Below, piece after piece: positions 44,346 through 53,156 of a DNA stretch of 64,000 nucleotides. The translations under genes were made by a program, and so were the position numbers. Location of the stretch: assembly GCA_030684395.1 (NCBI GenBank), contig JAUXTT010000011.1:248001-312000 (forward strand), in the 5' to 3' direction. The stretch is from Bacteroidota bacterium (lineage in GTDB: Bacteria; Bacteroidota; Bacteroidia; B-17B0; Aurantibacillaceae). The first letter of the stretch is position 1. Every line of letters starts with the position of its first letter. Under the pieces are notes generated by a model. The model had not been told where the DNA came from. It made no database searches and saw only the letters and a program-made list of their open reading frames with translations.

Positions 44346-45242
44346 TTAAGCAATTTTATCGAGTGTATTCAGAAGAACATTCAGCTCTTCGATTTTTTCT
44401 ACATGCCCTAATTTTTCATAACTGTAAATCAAATTCCGGATCACTCTTTTAATAATATCCAGGTTACTGCAGGGCCTGTAGAAAGATGCTTTAGGATCTA
44501 ATTTTAATTGAACCAAAAATTGATCAATATCTTTTTTGCTAAAGATAATGCCTTTGCTAAATGGGTTCACATAAAACAATACATTGTCTGCCTCTGCATT
44601 ACTATCCATAAGGTTCAACAGATTTGCAAACTCGTTAACATAAGCAACAATAAAATGCTCAGGCAGATTAACTCCGTAGATTGGTATTTTTAACTCTTGT
44701 GCAATAATCATGTACAAAATCCCTAATGAAACCGGGTTCCCTTTTTTGCTTTCTAGAACCGCGTTGAAAAATGAATTTTGAGGGGCATGATAATTGGCAA
44801 TATTACCACTGAACTGATGCACATCAAACAAAATATGATTGATAATTTTTACTTTCTCTAAAGCAGTGAGTTCATCGTTTATTTCCAACCAAACATCTTG
44901 CTTTATCTGATTGATCTGTTTAATTATTTTCTCTTCATCCAGATCAGGATATTGATAACGAGCCACAAGCAAAATACCTTTCAGTAAATTATCCTGTTCT
45001 TTCTTTGCCCAATTACAAAGCTCTTTGCTTATGGTTTCGTACTGAATGGTATGGATGATCTCTTCGATGCGTTTTTGCATCATCATATCAAACGAACTTT
45101 CCCATGCCAATTCCAAATGCGGAATTACTTTGGTTCCGAAAGAAATAAATTTATCTTTTACATGCGTATAAATTCCTTCATCCGGATCATCCAACAGGTT
45201 AATCAATGCAGAAATTTCCTTTTTTGATATTCGGGCAGCCAT
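44346..45242 (-). CDS. SirB1-like transglutaminase-fold protein
   Basis: A 298-residue cytoplasmic protein. The central part IINHILFDVHQFSGNIANYHAPQNSFFNAVLESKKGNPVSLGILYMIIAQ followed by IYGVNLPEHFIVAY is the conserved core of the SirB1/transglutaminase-like family. The usual catalytic cysteine of transglutaminases is replaced by serine or another residue in this family. The C-terminus is helical. No enzymatic activity is established. A TACATTTG box at 45248-45255 (minus strand) lies so close to the ATG that the mRNA would be almost leaderless. It is co-transcribed with the RsmI-like gene 8 bp downstream. Confidence 0.85.
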   Translation of the reverse strand: MAARISKKEISALINLLDDPDEGIYTHVKDKFISFGTKVIPHLELAWESSFDMMMQKRIEEIIHTIQYETISKELCNWAKKEQDNLLKGILLVARYQYPDLDEEKIIKQINQIKQDVWLEINDELTALEKVKIINHILFDVHQFSGNIANYHAPQNSFFNAVLESKKGNPVSLGILYMIIAQELKIPIYGVNLPEHFIVAYVNEFANLLNLMDSNAEADNVLFYVNPFSKGIIFSKKDIDQFLVQLKLDPKASFYRPCSNLDIIKRVIRNLIYSYEKLGHVEKIEELNVLLNTLDKIA

Positions 45243-45303
45243 ATATACAAATGTACTTCCGATAAAAGTGTGAAGTGCTATAGCAATTTGTTTTTTTTAA
45301 CAA

Positions 45304-46188
45304 TCAGCTTGTTAATCTCTCAAGGGCTTTTTCAATTAAACCCTCTACGCTCTTGTGGTAGTCGGAAGTAAACTCTTTTCTTACCCTGTTTGCAATAATT
45401 ACACAAACCGTTAAACAGCTATGTCCTAACATCTTACCTAAACCATATAATGCAGATGTTTCCATTTCAAAGTTGGTTATCTTTAAACCATTTAAATCAA
45501 AGGCAGTTAACTTGTCGTTTAAATCGGCTTTAAATGGATTCAGGCGAAGTTGACGTCCCTGTGGGCCATAAAAACCGGGCGCAGTAGCTGTAATACCTGA
45601 ATGATTTCCTTCCTTAAACTTATTAAATAAAGTCTCATTTGCTTTATAACAATATGGATAAGGGAGATTTTTTGTCCAGTCCATGTGTTTCATAAAAGCG
45701 TCCGAAATATGGTTTTCATTTTGCTTTTCATAACCTTCATAAAAATTAAGCAAGCCATCTAGTCCCAAGCCATATTCAGAAACTACCAAACCATTCACAG
45801 GGATTTCAGCTTGCAAAGCGCCACTGGTTCCCAAACGAATAATGTTTAACGAACGCATTTTTTCTTTCAGTATACGTTTTTCCAAATCAATATTTACAGC
45901 CGCATCCAATTCATTTACTACAATATCAATATTATCGGTTCCAATACCTGTTGATAAAACAGTAACACGTTTGCCATTAAACAAACCTGTATGGGTAACA
46001 AACTCACGATGCTCAGCCTTATGCTCAATTTTAGAAAAATACCTGGAAATTTTCTCCACCCTCCCCTGATCGCCCACTACGATAATATCATCAGCAATTT
46101 GATCAGGGGCCAAATCAATGTGATAAACTGTTTTTTTATCGGTAACTATTAATTCTGTTTCAGGGAAAAATTGCTGCTTGGTAGTCAT
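45304..46188 (-). CDS. Nucleoside phosphorylase (uridine phosphorylase-like, PNP/UDP family)
   Basis: A 294-residue protein. It contains DIIVVGDQGRVEKISRYF, the phosphate/ribose-site run VLSTGIGTDNIDIVVNELDA, RLGTSGALQ, and FEMETSALYGLGKMLGH, which holds the conserved Met-Glu pair that contacts the ribose. The family cleaves nucleosides with phosphate in purine or pyrimidine salvage. The overall size and the sequence around the C-terminal ATAPGFYGPQGR fit the uridine-phosphorylase-like branch; substrate preference cannot be settled from sequence. Cytoplasmic; divergent from the Usp gene with 67 bp between them. Confidence 0.9.
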   Translation of the reverse strand: MTTKQQFFPETELIVTDKKTVYHIDLAPDQIADDIIVVGDQGRVEKISRYFSKIEHKAEHREFVTHTGLFNGKRVTVLSTGIGTDNIDIVVNELDAAVNIDLEKRILKEKMRSLNIIRLGTSGALQAEIPVNGLVVSEYGLGLDGLLNFYEGYEKQNENHISDAFMKHMDWTKNLPYPYCYKANETLFNKFKEGNHSGITATAPGFYGPQGRQLRLNPFKADLNDKLTAFDLNGLKITNFEMETSALYGLGKMLGHSCLTVCVIIANRVRKEFTSDYHKSVEGLIEKALERLTS

Positions 46189-46255
46189 AATATACGGTTC
46201 AATCTAAAAAATTTAATAACTTTAAAACGATTTGTAATTTCGCATCACCAAAGTA

Positions 46256-47056
46256 ATGATTAAATCCGAATATAAGATAGTATTACCCATAAAATTTTCC
46301 GCTGCTTGCGAAAGATTGGTTGAGTCGATAAATTCTTTTAAAACGGAAACAAAATTTAAGCTATATGCGCTTACTGTTTGTGGTGAAGAGGAAGAGGAAA
46401 CAGAGGTTTTGGATAAATTAAACAAGTGGCTCGACCGGCATAATTTTTATGCCGAAGCAGTTGTAAGGAATGGGAATATAGCGGATGAAGTAGTGAATTT
46501 TGCTTATGAGTTAAATGCTTCGGCTATTATCATTAATAAGGAAACTACTGAACCCTACAGCACAAAATCTATAGGAGATATATCCATTAAAATTATCGAA
46601 AACTCAACCATTCCGGTTGTAATTTTCAAAAACAGCCTGGAGCTTAATGAAATAAGTTCGATTCTTCTTCCCTTAGATGTTACGCTTGAAAACAAGAAAA
46701 AGATTAGTAATGCTATTTTCTTTTCTAAGTTTTTTAATGGGGCCTTAATACGTTTAATGTGTGTGGTTTTTGATGTTAACGATTATGTGCTTAACCGGTA
46801 CATATATCAACTTCAACACTTGGTTAATTTTATTGAACGTTCGGGATGTGATTGTACAGGCGAAATCATGCGTTGTAGTAAAGATGAAGACGATTCAATT
46901 GGAAAAGCAGTGGTAGATTATGCGGAACGTTCAGAAGCTGAAATTGTATTATTGCTTACCGATGATGAGGAAGACAAACTGTCTTTCAAATTGCACCCTG
47001 CAAGTGCTTATATGCTGGCTCATTTAAGCAATAATATAATTACTCTTACCCCTTAA
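46256..47056 (+). CDS. Universal stress protein family protein, divergent
   Basis: A 266-residue cytoplasmic protein with two UspA-like halves. The first half has KIVLPIKFSAACERLVESI, VVNFAYELNASAIIINKE and the strand STIPVVIFK, but the ATP-binding G-2x-G-9x-G-S/T pattern is not preserved. The second half (ILLPLDVTLENKKKISNAIFF, SIGKAVVDYAERSEAEIVLLL) is weaker still. It probably does not bind ATP in the standard way. A second, more typical Usp lies at 60979-61869. Function unknown beyond general stress association; it is not clearly linked with its neighbours. Confidence 0.75.
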   Translation: MIKSEYKIVLPIKFSAACERLVESINSFKTETKFKLYALTVCGEEEEETEVLDKLNKWLDRHNFYAEAVVRNGNIADEVVNFAYELNASAIIINKETTEPYSTKSIGDISIKIIENSTIPVVIFKNSLELNEISSILLPLDVTLENKKKISNAIFFSKFFNGALIRLMCVVFDVNDYVLNRYIYQLQHLVNFIERSGCDCTGEIMRCSKDEDDSIGKAVVDYAERSEAEIVLLLTDDEEDKLSFKLHPASAYMLAHLSNNIITLTP

Positions 47057-47133
47057 TTCCCAATCAGGTATTTTCATCCGTTAAGAATCCTAAATTTCAC
47101 CGATAATATTATCGTTTTCAGGCAAATCCTTGC

Positions 47134-47141
47134 TATCTTTG
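47134..47141 (+). promoter_or_regulatory. -7 promoter box of rseP
   Basis: TATCTTTG (47134-47141) matches TAnnTTTG; no good -33 TTG is seen. The proposed TTG start codon lies 20 bp downstream. Confidence 0.45.
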
Positions 47142-47160
47142 CAACTTAAATTAATTTGCA

Positions 47161-48516
47161 TTGACACAAGCTCTCCAACTTATACTTAGTTTATCCATCC
47201 TTATCGCATTTCATGAAGGTGGACATTTTATCGCTGCTCGTATTTTCAAAACACGTGTAGAAAAATTCTATCTCTTTTTTGATTTCTTATTTCCATTACC
47301 GGGAGTTTTAAATTTTTCTTTATTCAAGAAAAAAATTGGCGATACCGAATACGGATTAGGTTGGTTCCCATTAGGAGGTTATGTACAAATCTCAGGGATG
47401 ATTGATGAAAGTTTGGATACAGAAGCAATGAAAAAACCCGCTGAACCCTGGGAGTTTCGTTCTAAACCGGCTTGGCAACGCTTAATTATTATGTTGGGTG
47501 GTATCATAGTAAACGTATTACTTGCTTTCTTTATTTATGCAATGGTATTGTTTGCATGGGGTGAAGATAAACTTCCAATGAATCAATTAAAAGACGGGAT
47601 TGCTGTTGATTCATTAGCACGTAATTTAGGATTCAAAACAGGTGACAAAATAATTTCAGTTGAAGGGCAAGAGATCGTTTACTTTAATGACCTACTTGCT
47701 AAAACAATAAGCGCAAAAACAGTTGTAATAGAGCGTGATGGAAAGCAGCAAACGATCAATTTACCTGTAGACCTATTGGATAAAATAGCCAAGAACGAAC
47801 GTGCAGGACTAATTCAACCAAGAATACCATTCGTTATTGACTACATGAATGACACCTTGCTGAATTCAAAAGCAGGATTTCAACGCTTCGATAAAGTAAT
47901 TGCTTTTAACGATTCTAACAAAATAACTTATTTTGATGAATGGAAAAGTTCCATTAAAGGCCTGAAGAATCAAACGATCTCGGTTACCGTTGAAAGAAAT
48001 GGGAAACCAGTTGTTATACCAAATGTAAAAGTATCAGCTGAAGGAAGCACCGAATTGGATTTTATTACTTCATTCAAACAACTTGACAGTCTTAATGCTT
48101 TCCGTCTGGAACACACTTCTTATGGTTTCTTTGCTTCCTTCCCTGCAGGTGTTAAGAAAACATGGAACACACTTCAGTTTTACATCGATCAGTTCAAATT
48201 GATCCTTTCTCCTAGCACAGGAGGCTACAAACATGTGGGAGGATTTATTTCAATGGGTAAAATATTTGAAAGCGAATGGGATTGGCAAGGTTTCTGGAGC
48301 AGAACAGCCTTTATTTCTATTATTTTGGCATTTATGAACCTTTTACCTATTCCCGCTTTGGATGGTGGTCACGTTTTATTTACACTTTGGGAAATGATAA
48401 CACGTAGGGCACCAAGCGTTAAATTCCTCACCTATGCTCAATATGTAGGTATGGCATTTTTATTGCTATTGATGGTTTACGCAAACGGTAACGATATCAT
48501 AAAGCTATTTAAATGA
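47161..48516 (+). CDS. rseP: RIP zinc metalloprotease RseP (site-2 protease)
   Basis: A 451-residue inner-membrane protease. The zinc motif HEGGH (His18, Glu19, His22) lies in the first helix, two PDZ-like regions fall in the periplasmic middle (about 130-310; LGFKTGDKIISVEGQEI is one), and the third-ligand motif LPIPALDGGHVLF is near residue 400 in a C-terminal helix. RseP cuts membrane-bound anti-sigma factors and cleared signal peptides. No ATG precedes the first helix in frame, so the TTG at 47161 is the best start. The stop overlaps the next gene by 4 bp (ATGA). An ECF sigma factor lies 4 kb away but has no anti-sigma gene beside it. Confidence 0.93.
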   Translation: MTQALQLILSLSILIAFHEGGHFIAARIFKTRVEKFYLFFDFLFPLPGVLNFSLFKKKIGDTEYGLGWFPLGGYVQISGMIDESLDTEAMKKPAEPWEFRSKPAWQRLIIMLGGIIVNVLLAFFIYAMVLFAWGEDKLPMNQLKDGIAVDSLARNLGFKTGDKIISVEGQEIVYFNDLLAKTISAKTVVIERDGKQQTINLPVDLLDKIAKNERAGLIQPRIPFVIDYMNDTLLNSKAGFQRFDKVIAFNDSNKITYFDEWKSSIKGLKNQTISVTVERNGKPVVIPNVKVSAEGSTELDFITSFKQLDSLNAFRLEHTSYGFFASFPAGVKKTWNTLQFYIDQFKLILSPSTGGYKHVGGFISMGKIFESEWDWQGFWSRTAFISIILAFMNLLPIPALDGGHVLFTLWEMITRRAPSVKFLTYAQYVGMAFLLLLMVYANGNDIIKLFK

Positions 48517-49310
48517 TAAAAAACAAGCATATATTTAGTGTAGCCTTCTCACTTTGTGTTATGCTTTCTATTGCTCAAACCACCATTAGTAATTCAACAA
48601 CTCCTAACCTAAGTAGTACAGGATTTACTTCCAAACACAAAGTATTAATTGTTCCATTTGAACCTCGTATGTATATGAGCCAAATCGATCATAAAATAAA
48701 TGCCGACACAAAGTGGAATCAAAAAAAAATAAAGGAGAGTTTTCGTTTTGGATTAGATGATGAGCTTTATAAAAGCATTAAAAAGAAAATGGATGTGATG
48801 TCCTTTTTAGATGATACATCTAAGTACAAAAAGGACATTGTGAAAACTTATGAGAACATAAATTTTTCATTCGACAAAATTCCTGATCAAACAAAATATC
48901 AGGCTCCAAAAAAGGAAAAAGAAAAAGCAGGAATTCAAAAAGGTCAGCTGGTTGCAGAAACGGAGGCCACCGGTAAATTCATGAACGCAAAATTAAAGGA
49001 CAAAAGCCTATTAAGTTCTTTCAACACCAAATACAAAGCCGATATTTTTCTTTTCATTAATCAATTTGATATAACCACAGAAATCCCTGCAAACGGTTTG
49101 AGCAACGAGCCTGTAAGAACTTTAACGGTGCACTACACCATTTTCACAACTGATGGAAAAGAAATAAATTCAGGCGTCAGTAAAACAACTTTCCCGGCTG
49201 ATGTAAATAATCCTTCCAAAATCTCCGGGTCTTATCTCTCTAAAATTGCAGATGAGATAGCAATGCGCATGGAAAAAGCTGCAAATCCTGCGGAAACAAA
49301 AAAGAAATAA
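48513..49310 (+). CDS. Exported protein of unknown function coupled to rseP
   Basis: A 265-residue protein with a signal peptide (FSVAFSLCVMLSIAQ). The mature chain has a lysine-rich helical part (KWNQKKIKESFRFGLDDELY, KAPKKEKEKAGIQ-like segment at about 130-145) and an alpha/beta end (KADIFLFINQFDITTEIPAN, TLTVHYTIFTTDGKEINSG). The strand VLIVPFEPRMYMSQIDHKI near residue 45 is conserved in similar periplasmic proteins that I cannot name. It starts inside the rseP stop (ATGA) and so is translationally coupled to the protease. A periplasmic role linked to envelope stress is possible, but rests only on that context. Confidence 0.75.
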   Translation: MIKNKHIFSVAFSLCVMLSIAQTTISNSTTPNLSSTGFTSKHKVLIVPFEPRMYMSQIDHKINADTKWNQKKIKESFRFGLDDELYKSIKKKMDVMSFLDDTSKYKKDIVKTYENINFSFDKIPDQTKYQAPKKEKEKAGIQKGQLVAETEATGKFMNAKLKDKSLLSSFNTKYKADIFLFINQFDITTEIPANGLSNEPVRTLTVHYTIFTTDGKEINSGVSKTTFPADVNNPSKISGSYLSKIADEIAMRMEKAANPAETKKK

Positions 49311-49326
49311 ATCTGGCGTGGATTAC

Positions 49327-49357
49327 AGAATTTCGCGCCTGCCCGTCCGTTCAGGCG
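49327..49357. repeat. REP-like dispersed repeat, copy B
   Basis: On the minus strand the core CGCCTGAACGGACGGGCAGG continues as CGCGAAATTCTG; it equals copy A (10962-10994) except for one base in the loop and one in the tail. It lies between the convergent ends of the rseP operon and tgt. The rest of this 157-bp gap shows no feature. Confidence 0.7.
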
Positions 49358-49467
49358 GGGATAATTTTACGCTTAAAAAAATTTTCTGAAAGTACATTTA
49401 TGGCGCAATTCAATTTCGCTAACACCAATTATAATCGGCGTAATCCGTGCAATCCGCTCCAAAAAAC

Positions 49468-50598
49468 TTACAGTCTCACTGCCATCTGCTTCACCATCTT
49501 GTTTTTCCAATCAACAAAAGTGCCCGCTACTATTTGTTTACGCGCTTCACTAACTAACCATAAATAAAATCCAAGGTTATGAACACTTGCTATTTGTGCA
49601 GCCAGATATTCGTTGCAGATGATCAGGTGTCTTAAATATGCTTTTGTATATTGCTGATCTACATAAGTAGTTCCGTTTTCATCCAAAACAGAAAAGTCGT
49701 TCTTCCATTTTTCGTTTTTAATATTGATGATTCCGTTTTGCGTAAACAATAAACCATGGCGCGCATTACGTGTTGGCATAACACAATCAAACATATCTAC
49801 GCCCAGTGCAATACTTTCCAGAATATTCACAGGTGTTCCTACTCCCATTAAATAACGGGGTTTATCGGTCGGCAATATCCCGCAAACCAATTCCGTCATC
49901 TCATACATTTCTTCGGCAGGTTCTCCAACAGATAAACCTCCAATTGCATTTCCCTCTCTGTTTTTTGAAGCTATGAATTCTGCCGAACGTAACCGAAGGT
50001 CTTTATAAGTACTTCCTTGTACAATAGGAAATAAAGTTTGTGAATAACCGTAAAGAGGATCTGTGGTATCAAAACGGTGAATACATTTATCTAACCAGCG
50101 ATGTGTCATTTCCATACTATTCTTTGCATAACGCTGATCGCAAGGATAAGGAGCGCATTCATCAAAAGCCATGATAATATCAGCACCAATAATTCTTTGT
50201 GTATCCATTACATTTTCGGGAGTGAACAAATGTTTAGACCCATCAATATGCGATTTAAATGTAGCGCCTTCTTCTGTTAATTTACGTTGTGCCGCGAGTG
50301 AAAAAACCTGATAGCCTCCACTGTCTGTAAGTATTGGGCGATCCCAACCATTGAACTTATGTAAACCACCGGCATTTTTCAAAACCTCTAAACCCGGACG
50401 TAAATACAAGTGATAAGTATTACCCAAAATAATTTGAGCTTTTATATCTTCTTTCAATTCACGTTGGTGAACTGCCTTTACAGTTGCTGCAGTACCAACC
50501 GGCATAAATATTGGGGTTTCAATTTGTCCGTGATCTGTTTCTATTAATCCCACACGTGCTTTGCTTTGTGGATCGGTATGTTGTAATGTGAATTTCAT
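49468..50598 (-). CDS. tgt: tRNA-guanine transglycosylase (queuosine tRNA modification)
   Basis: A 376-residue TIM-barrel enzyme that exchanges guanine 34 of certain tRNAs for the queuine precursor preQ1. Signatures: GNTYHLYLRPG, ILTDSGGYQVFSLA (Asp92), GGLSVGEPAEEMYEM, RYLMGVGTPVNILE, and FDCVMPTRNARHGLLFT with the nucleophilic aspartate. The zinc-binding CxCxxC that follows this block in most bacterial enzymes is absent: the region reads LDENGTTYVDQQYTKAYLRH, although a later histidine (ASVHNLGFYL) is kept. This looks like a lineage trait rather than damage, since the frame is intact. It follows the HAD gene by 6 bp in an operon. Confidence 0.95.
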   Translation of the reverse strand: MKFTLQHTDPQSKARVGLIETDHGQIETPIFMPVGTAATVKAVHQRELKEDIKAQIILGNTYHLYLRPGLEVLKNAGGLHKFNGWDRPILTDSGGYQVFSLAAQRKLTEEGATFKSHIDGSKHLFTPENVMDTQRIIGADIIMAFDECAPYPCDQRYAKNSMEMTHRWLDKCIHRFDTTDPLYGYSQTLFPIVQGSTYKDLRLRSAEFIASKNREGNAIGGLSVGEPAEEMYEMTELVCGILPTDKPRYLMGVGTPVNILESIALGVDMFDCVMPTRNARHGLLFTQNGIINIKNEKWKNDFSVLDENGTTYVDQQYTKAYLRHLIICNEYLAAQIASVHNLGFYLWLVSEARKQIVAGTFVDWKNKMVKQMAVRL

Positions 50599-50604
50599 TT
50601 CCTA

Positions 50605-51270
50605 CTATTGTTTACTCTTAACTAATTTTATTATCTCTTCCGTTATTTCATTTAAAGAATTCAACTGAATATCTGCAATTACAAATCGTTTATCACTTGC
50701 GTGTTCCGCGTCAGGAACGGCAATCGCTTTCATCTTTGCTGCTTTAGCCGCTATCACTCCGTTTACCGAATCTTCAATAACTAAACATTCTTCCGGGTGA
50801 ACTTCCAAACTATGGGCGCACTCCAAAAATACTTGCGGGTGTGGTTTACCGAATGGCAAATATTCTGCTGAATGGATCGCATCAAAGTGTTTAGCTATTC
50901 CCAATTTTTTAATAACTGTATTGATCAGTTTATTATTGGAAGAAGATGCCAGGCCGATTTTCATTTTATGGCTCTTGAAAAATTCTACTGCTTCAACTGC
51001 ACCATCCATTGGAACGCCATTTCTTTCTATCATTAAACAGAGATCATCAATAATTTCATCATGTACCTCATACACACTTTTTCCTTCCCAGTTGTGTTTT
51101 TTATGCCAGTACTTAACCACTTCATCCAGTCGCATCCCTGTAGTTTTCCTGCAATCTGCTTCGGTAAAATCCAAACCAACGCTTCCAAAACCCTTTATCA
51201 TCACAACTCTCCACATGGGTTCAGAATCAACTAATACACCGTCCATGTCAAATATTACCGCTTTTAGCAT
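50605..51270 (-). CDS. HAD-superfamily sugar phosphatase/phosphoglucomutase-like
   Basis: A 221-residue cytoplasmic enzyme. Motif I is FDMDGVLVDSEPMW with the nucleophilic and acid/base aspartates, motif II is IGLASSSNN, and motif III/IV is FGKPHPQVFLECAHSL followed by CLVIEDSVNGVIAAKAA. The helical cap between residues 18 and 85 fits the beta-phosphoglucomutase/hexitol-phosphatase (YniC) group. The likely reaction is dephosphorylation of a 2-deoxyhexose or similar sugar phosphate, but the substrate is not certain. It is the first gene of an operon with tgt. A TATCTTTG box at 51299-51306 on the minus strand should be its promoter. Confidence 0.9.
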   Translation of the reverse strand: MLKAVIFDMDGVLVDSEPMWRVVMIKGFGSVGLDFTEADCRKTTGMRLDEVVKYWHKKHNWEGKSVYEVHDEIIDDLCLMIERNGVPMDGAVEAVEFFKSHKMKIGLASSSNNKLINTVIKKLGIAKHFDAIHSAEYLPFGKPHPQVFLECAHSLEVHPEECLVIEDSVNGVIAAKAAKMKAIAVPDAEHASDKRFVIADIQLNSLNEITEEIIKLVKSKQ

Positions 51271-51298
51271 TATTGTTAATTACTTTGTTTAATAAATA

Positions 51299-51341
51299 CA
51301 AAGATAATAGAAAGCCCGACGCCAAAGCAAGGTTAACTTTG
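51299..51341. promoter_or_regulatory. Divergent promoters of the HAD/tgt and glycosyltransferase operons
   Basis: The minus-strand box TATCTTTG (51299-51306) and the plus-strand box TAACTTTG (51334-51341) are 27 bp apart. Neither has a -33 TTG at ideal distance. RNA polymerase could not occupy both at once, so the two operons may compete. Confidence 0.45.
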
Positions 51342-51347
51342 TGCTTT

Positions 51348-52487
51348 ATGCCAAACTTTTCAGAAATAAATATTCAATTGATGCTACTGGGATGTTTGAC
51401 CTTGGTTTTTATACTTCAATTGATTATCTATTTTGGAACGTTTGGTAAGTTGTCCTTTTTCAAAGAATCCCCTTTTGAAAATAACAACACTGCTTCAGCT
51501 CCTGTTTCAGTTATAATTTGTGCGCGTAATGAAGGAGATAACCTCACGGAATTTCTTCCAAAAATTTTAACTCAAAACTATCCAAACTTTGAAGTAATTG
51601 TTGTAAACGATTGCAGTTGGGACAATACAGAAGATGTATTAAGAGAATACAAAGAAGTGTTTACTAACTTAAAAGCAATTACCGTTAAAGAAGATGATTA
51701 TTACAAACATGGAAAAAAATTCGCTTTGATGGTAGGAATCAAAGGTGCTGCGCACGAGCACTTGTTGTTAACTGATGCTGATTGCGTTCCCGATAGTGAG
51801 AACTGGATTACTTCAATGATGCAAGGTTACAACAATGGTGCAGAGATCGTATTGGGTTATGGACCTTATATGAAAGAAAAATCCTTCATCAACAAACTGC
51901 TCCGTTACGATACGTTCCTGATTGCTCTTCAATATATTTCCCTTGCTTTAAAAGGCAAACCTTACATGGGAGTAGGTAGAAATTTATCATATAAAAAAGA
52001 ATTGTTTTTCAAACACAAAGGCTTTGCCAATCATTATCACATTAAGTCAGGTGATGATGACCTTTTTATTAATCAGGCTGCCGATAAAACAAATACAGCA
52101 GTTGTTTTATCCAAAGATAGTTTTACTCATTCTGTTCCATCAAAAAAATACGCAGAATGGCGCGATCAAAAACTAAGGCACCTTAGCACTGCTCCTTTGT
52201 ATAAAAGTTCCACAAAAAACACATTAGGGTTTTATTATATAGTTAATTATCTATTCCACGGTTTAGCTATTGCTTCCCTTTGTTTTAAAGAAACTGTATT
52301 CATTGCTGCGGGAATCTGGTTGCTAAAAATCATCGTCCAAATGTCGATTTTTAACGGCGCAATGAAAAAATTAGACGAGAAAGATTTATTGCCGTTTACA
52401 TTTGTATTTGACATAATATTATTGTTTCTTTATCCTGCCTTGCATGTGAGTCGTAAATTTGTAAAACCGAATAAATGGAAGAGTTAG
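51348..52487 (+). CDS. Membrane-bound family 2 glycosyltransferase
   Basis: A protein of 379 residues. After an N-terminal membrane helix (LMLLGCLTLVFILQLIIYFG) comes the GT-A nucleotide-binding fold: PVSVIICARNEGDNL, VIVVNDCSWDNTEDVL, and LLLTDADCVPDSENWITS with the metal-binding DAD. GDDDLFINQAADKTN and KYAEWRDQKLRHL (Q/RxxRW-like) mark a processive-type enzyme. Two more helices at the C-terminus anchor it in the inner membrane. The frame is open from 51273, but that part overlaps the -7 promoter box, so I start at the ATG at 51348; an ATG at 51381 (MLLGCLTL) is an alternative. The end overlaps the sigma-factor gene by 13 bp. Confidence 0.88.
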   Translation: MPNFSEINIQLMLLGCLTLVFILQLIIYFGTFGKLSFFKESPFENNNTASAPVSVIICARNEGDNLTEFLPKILTQNYPNFEVIVVNDCSWDNTEDVLREYKEVFTNLKAITVKEDDYYKHGKKFALMVGIKGAAHEHLLLTDADCVPDSENWITSMMQGYNNGAEIVLGYGPYMKEKSFINKLLRYDTFLIALQYISLALKGKPYMGVGRNLSYKKELFFKHKGFANHYHIKSGDDDLFINQAADKTNTAVVLSKDSFTHSVPSKKYAEWRDQKLRHLSTAPLYKSSTKNTLGFYYIVNYLFHGLAIASLCFKETVFIAAGIWLLKIIVQMSIFNGAMKKLDEKDLLPFTFVFDIILLFLYPALHVSRKFVKPNKWKS

Positions 52488-53092
52488 AGCCGAACGAAAA
52501 TTTATCAACCAAAGCAGTACACGATTACAAGTTGATAAGACAGGCTTTGGAAAAAGCTGATCAGAAAGCTTATGCAGAACTTATGGGGAGATACCGTGAT
52601 TCAGTATATTACATGCTTCTCAAAATGGTCAACAATAAAGATGACGCGGATGATCTCACCATAGAGGCATTTGGAAAAGCTTTTAAACGTTTACATCAAT
52701 ATACCCCAAATTTCGCTTTCAGTACCTGGTTGTTTAAAATTGCTTCCAATAATGCAATTGACTTTATCAGAAGAAAGAAAAATGAAACAACTTTTTCTTT
52801 GGATAAAACCGTAACCAATGAAGAAGGCGTTGAAATGAGCATGAATGTGAAGGCTGATACGCCCGACCCCGAAGCACATTTTATAAAAAAACAAAAAGTA
52901 GAAATGTTGCGCGAATTGGTTGATAAACTAAAACCAAAGTATAAGCAGCTAATTGAAATGCGTTATTACGAAGAGTTAAGCTACGAAGAGATCGCTGATA
53001 AGCTGGAACTTCCAATTGGGACTGTGAAAGCGCAATTATTCAGAGCACGTGACTTCTTGTACCAGGTTCTAAAAAACACAGACCACAAGTAA
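52475..53092 (+). CDS. ECF-type RNA polymerase sigma factor
   Basis: A 205-residue protein with region 2 (YAELMGRYRDSVYYMLLKMV, DDADDLTIEAFGKAFKRLHQY, FSTWLFKIASNNAIDFIRRKK) and region 4 (LVDKLKPKYKQLIEMRYYEELSYEEIADKLELPIGTVKAQLFRARDFL). Region 3 is absent, as in ECF sigma factors. No anti-sigma gene follows, which suggests an ECF group not controlled by a membrane anti-sigma factor, or one located elsewhere. It begins 13 bp inside the glycosyltransferase gene, so its translation is coupled to it. The role could be control of a cell-surface function, but no target promoter is visible. Confidence 0.92.
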   Translation: MEELEPNENLSTKAVHDYKLIRQALEKADQKAYAELMGRYRDSVYYMLLKMVNNKDDADDLTIEAFGKAFKRLHQYTPNFAFSTWLFKIASNNAIDFIRRKKNETTFSLDKTVTNEEGVEMSMNVKADTPDPEAHFIKKQKVEMLRELVDKLKPKYKQLIEMRYYEELSYEEIADKLELPIGTVKAQLFRARDFLYQVLKNTDHK

Positions 53093-53104
53093 TTTTTGAT
53101 TTTT

Positions 53105-53138
53105 GATTTTTGATGTGTGATATCAGAAATCAAAAATC
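53105..53138. repeat. Intergenic inverted repeat before rsmG
   Basis: Arms GATTTTTGAT (53105-53114) and ATCAAAAATC (53129-53138), with weaker GATGTGTGAT/ATCATACATC pairing outside. TTTTTGA is repeated three times at the left edge. It lies in the 64 bp between the sigma-factor gene and rsmG. Confidence 0.55.
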
Positions 53139-53156
53139 TCACATCATACATCAATC

